Shown: positions 4,600 through 5,243 of the stretch, in pieces | Layout: every line of letters begins with the position of its first letter | Numbering within the stretch: position 1 is the first letter of the stretch | Origin: Alloprevotella tannerae | GTDB lineage: Bacteria; Bacteroidota; Bacteroidia; Bacteroidales; Bacteroidaceae | DNA length: 5,243 nucleotides | Reading direction: 5' to 3' | Assembly: GCA_015259305.1 (NCBI GenBank) | Contig: JABZGO010000143.1 | Location: 1 to 5,243 of the forward strand | Notes under the pieces: model-generated | Told to the model about the DNA's origin: nothing | The model's input: the letters and a program-made list of their open reading frames with translations, nothing else | Database searches by the model: none | Made by a program: the position numbers and the translations under genes

Positions 4600-5243
4600 T
4601 TATTGAATCGTGATGTCCTCAATGCGATATGCTTTCTCAACATTGTTGAGTTTTTGGAGATTAGTAATAATGCGCTTGAGGTCTTGTGTGTCGTTGACTA
4701 AGAATTCTAGTTTACCTTCGAAAATGCCATCATTGGTGTCAAGCGTAATACGCTTTAAAATGTAGCTTTTCTCACTGCTTAGCGTGTCGGCTATCGTATG
4801 TAATACGCCCTGACTATCTACGCCACGAATGTAAACAGCTGCCGGAAATTGTTGGGCTTTGTGTGTATCCCATTTTGTCGCGACAATATTATTGCCAAAG
4901 CGCGTTTTGAGCTTAGTAGCAACGGGGCAGTTGCGTAAGTGAATTTCTAAGGTCTTTTGTGGTGTGATATATCCTAAGACGTCATCGCCGGGAATAGGGT
5001 GGCAACAAGTAGCCATCGTACTCTTAGAAAGAATTTCATCAGTGATGGTTAGAATCTTTTTGTGGTTTATACCTTCCAAGAAATTGCTATCTTTAAGGAC
5101 GGGGGCTTGAGGCGCTTTCTTGCTCATAAAAGGTACATATCTGCGCCAACCAGATGTGCCGGTCTTACCATATAGAGTGTTGAGATCTCTATCGCTTAAG
5201 GTAAGTTTTTCATTTCCTATAGCATAGAGGAACTCATCCTTGT
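4600..5243 (-). CDS. RelA/SpoT-family (p)ppGpp synthetase/hydrolase, C-terminal part
   Basis: The last 213 residues of a long RelA/SpoT homologue. The frame is open to the window edge, so the methionine at 5127 is internal and over 500 residues (hydrolase, synthetase and TGS domains) lie outside. Visible regulatory domains come in the usual order. The end of the helical domain is followed by a zinc-finger-like domain with TCCHPIPGDDVLGYIT (Cys79, Cys80 of the visible part) and EIHLRNCP (His101, Cys105), the four positions expected for metal ligands. A C-terminal ACT/RRM domain (about 133-208) begins AAVYIRGVDSQGVLHTIAD. These domains contact the ribosome and control the balance of ppGpp synthesis and breakdown in the stringent response. 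Bacteroidota commonly carry more than one long RelA/SpoT protein, and without the catalytic half I cannot say which this is or whether both activities are intact. Its TAA lies one base before the phosphatase ATG. Confidence 0.95.
   Translation of the reverse strand, partial: KDEFLYAIGNEKLTLSDRDLNTLYGKTGTSGWRRYVPFMSKKAPQAPVLKDSNFLEGINHKKILTITDEILSKSTMATCCHPIPGDDVLGYITPQKTLEIHLRNCPVATKLKTRFGNNIVATKWDTHKAQQFPAAVYIRGVDSQGVLHTIADTLSSEKSYILKRITLDTNDGIFEGKLEFLVNDTQDLKRIITNLQKLNNVEKAYRIEDITIQ

Noticed and set aside
4599..4643. Longer start for the phosphatase at 4643
   Set aside because: It would add 15 mostly polar residues before a perfect signal peptide and overlap the RelA/SpoT gene by 44 bp; the start at 4598 is better.

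Overview
The window reads as ordinary chromosomal DNA of a Bacteroidota bacterium, most likely order Bacteroidales. Three things point there: the glycosyltransferase and small lipoprotein look Bacteroidales-like, none of the four visible start codons has a Shine-Dalgarno sequence, and two starts are preceded by near matches to the Bacteroidota -7 promoter element TAnnTTTG. The alkaline phosphatase also has the His/Trp active-site variant known from a Bacteroidota-type enzyme. The genus cannot be fixed from the sequence alone.

Layout. Bases 1-503 (+) are the 3' two thirds of a YebC/TACO1-family gene, closed by a strong intrinsic terminator whose stem includes the last codons. Bases 547-948 (-) encode a small unrecognised lipoprotein. 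It is divergent from a complete GT-B glycosyltransferase gene at 1023-2111 (+), and the 74 bp between the two starts carries a candidate -7 element for each gene, both 6 bp from the ATG. Bases 2112-2530 lie between two converging genes and hold no credible gene. They do contain several hairpins and a degenerate 22-bp periodic repeat. The minus strand then carries a small MazG-like (PRA-PH superfamily) pyrophosphohydrolase at 2531-2938, an exported PhoA-type alkaline phosphatase at 3177-4598, and the C-terminal part of a long RelA/SpoT-type ppGpp enzyme at 4600-5243, which continues beyond the window.

Working together. The RelA/SpoT gene and the alkaline phosphatase gene are separated by one base, so they are very probably co-transcribed and perhaps translationally coupled. 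The unit ends at an intrinsic terminator at 3050-3096. The MazG-like gene follows as its own unit with its own terminator at 2451-2489. The glycosyltransferase stands alone and is probably a surface-polysaccharide or lipid glycosylation enzyme.

I see no defence system, CRISPR array, tRNA, rRNA, insertion sequence or phage gene. The part least explained by known genes is the structured convergent intergenic region 2112-2530, especially the 22-bp phased motif at 2340-2427. The next is a short protein-like open stretch just behind the phosphatase stop codon.
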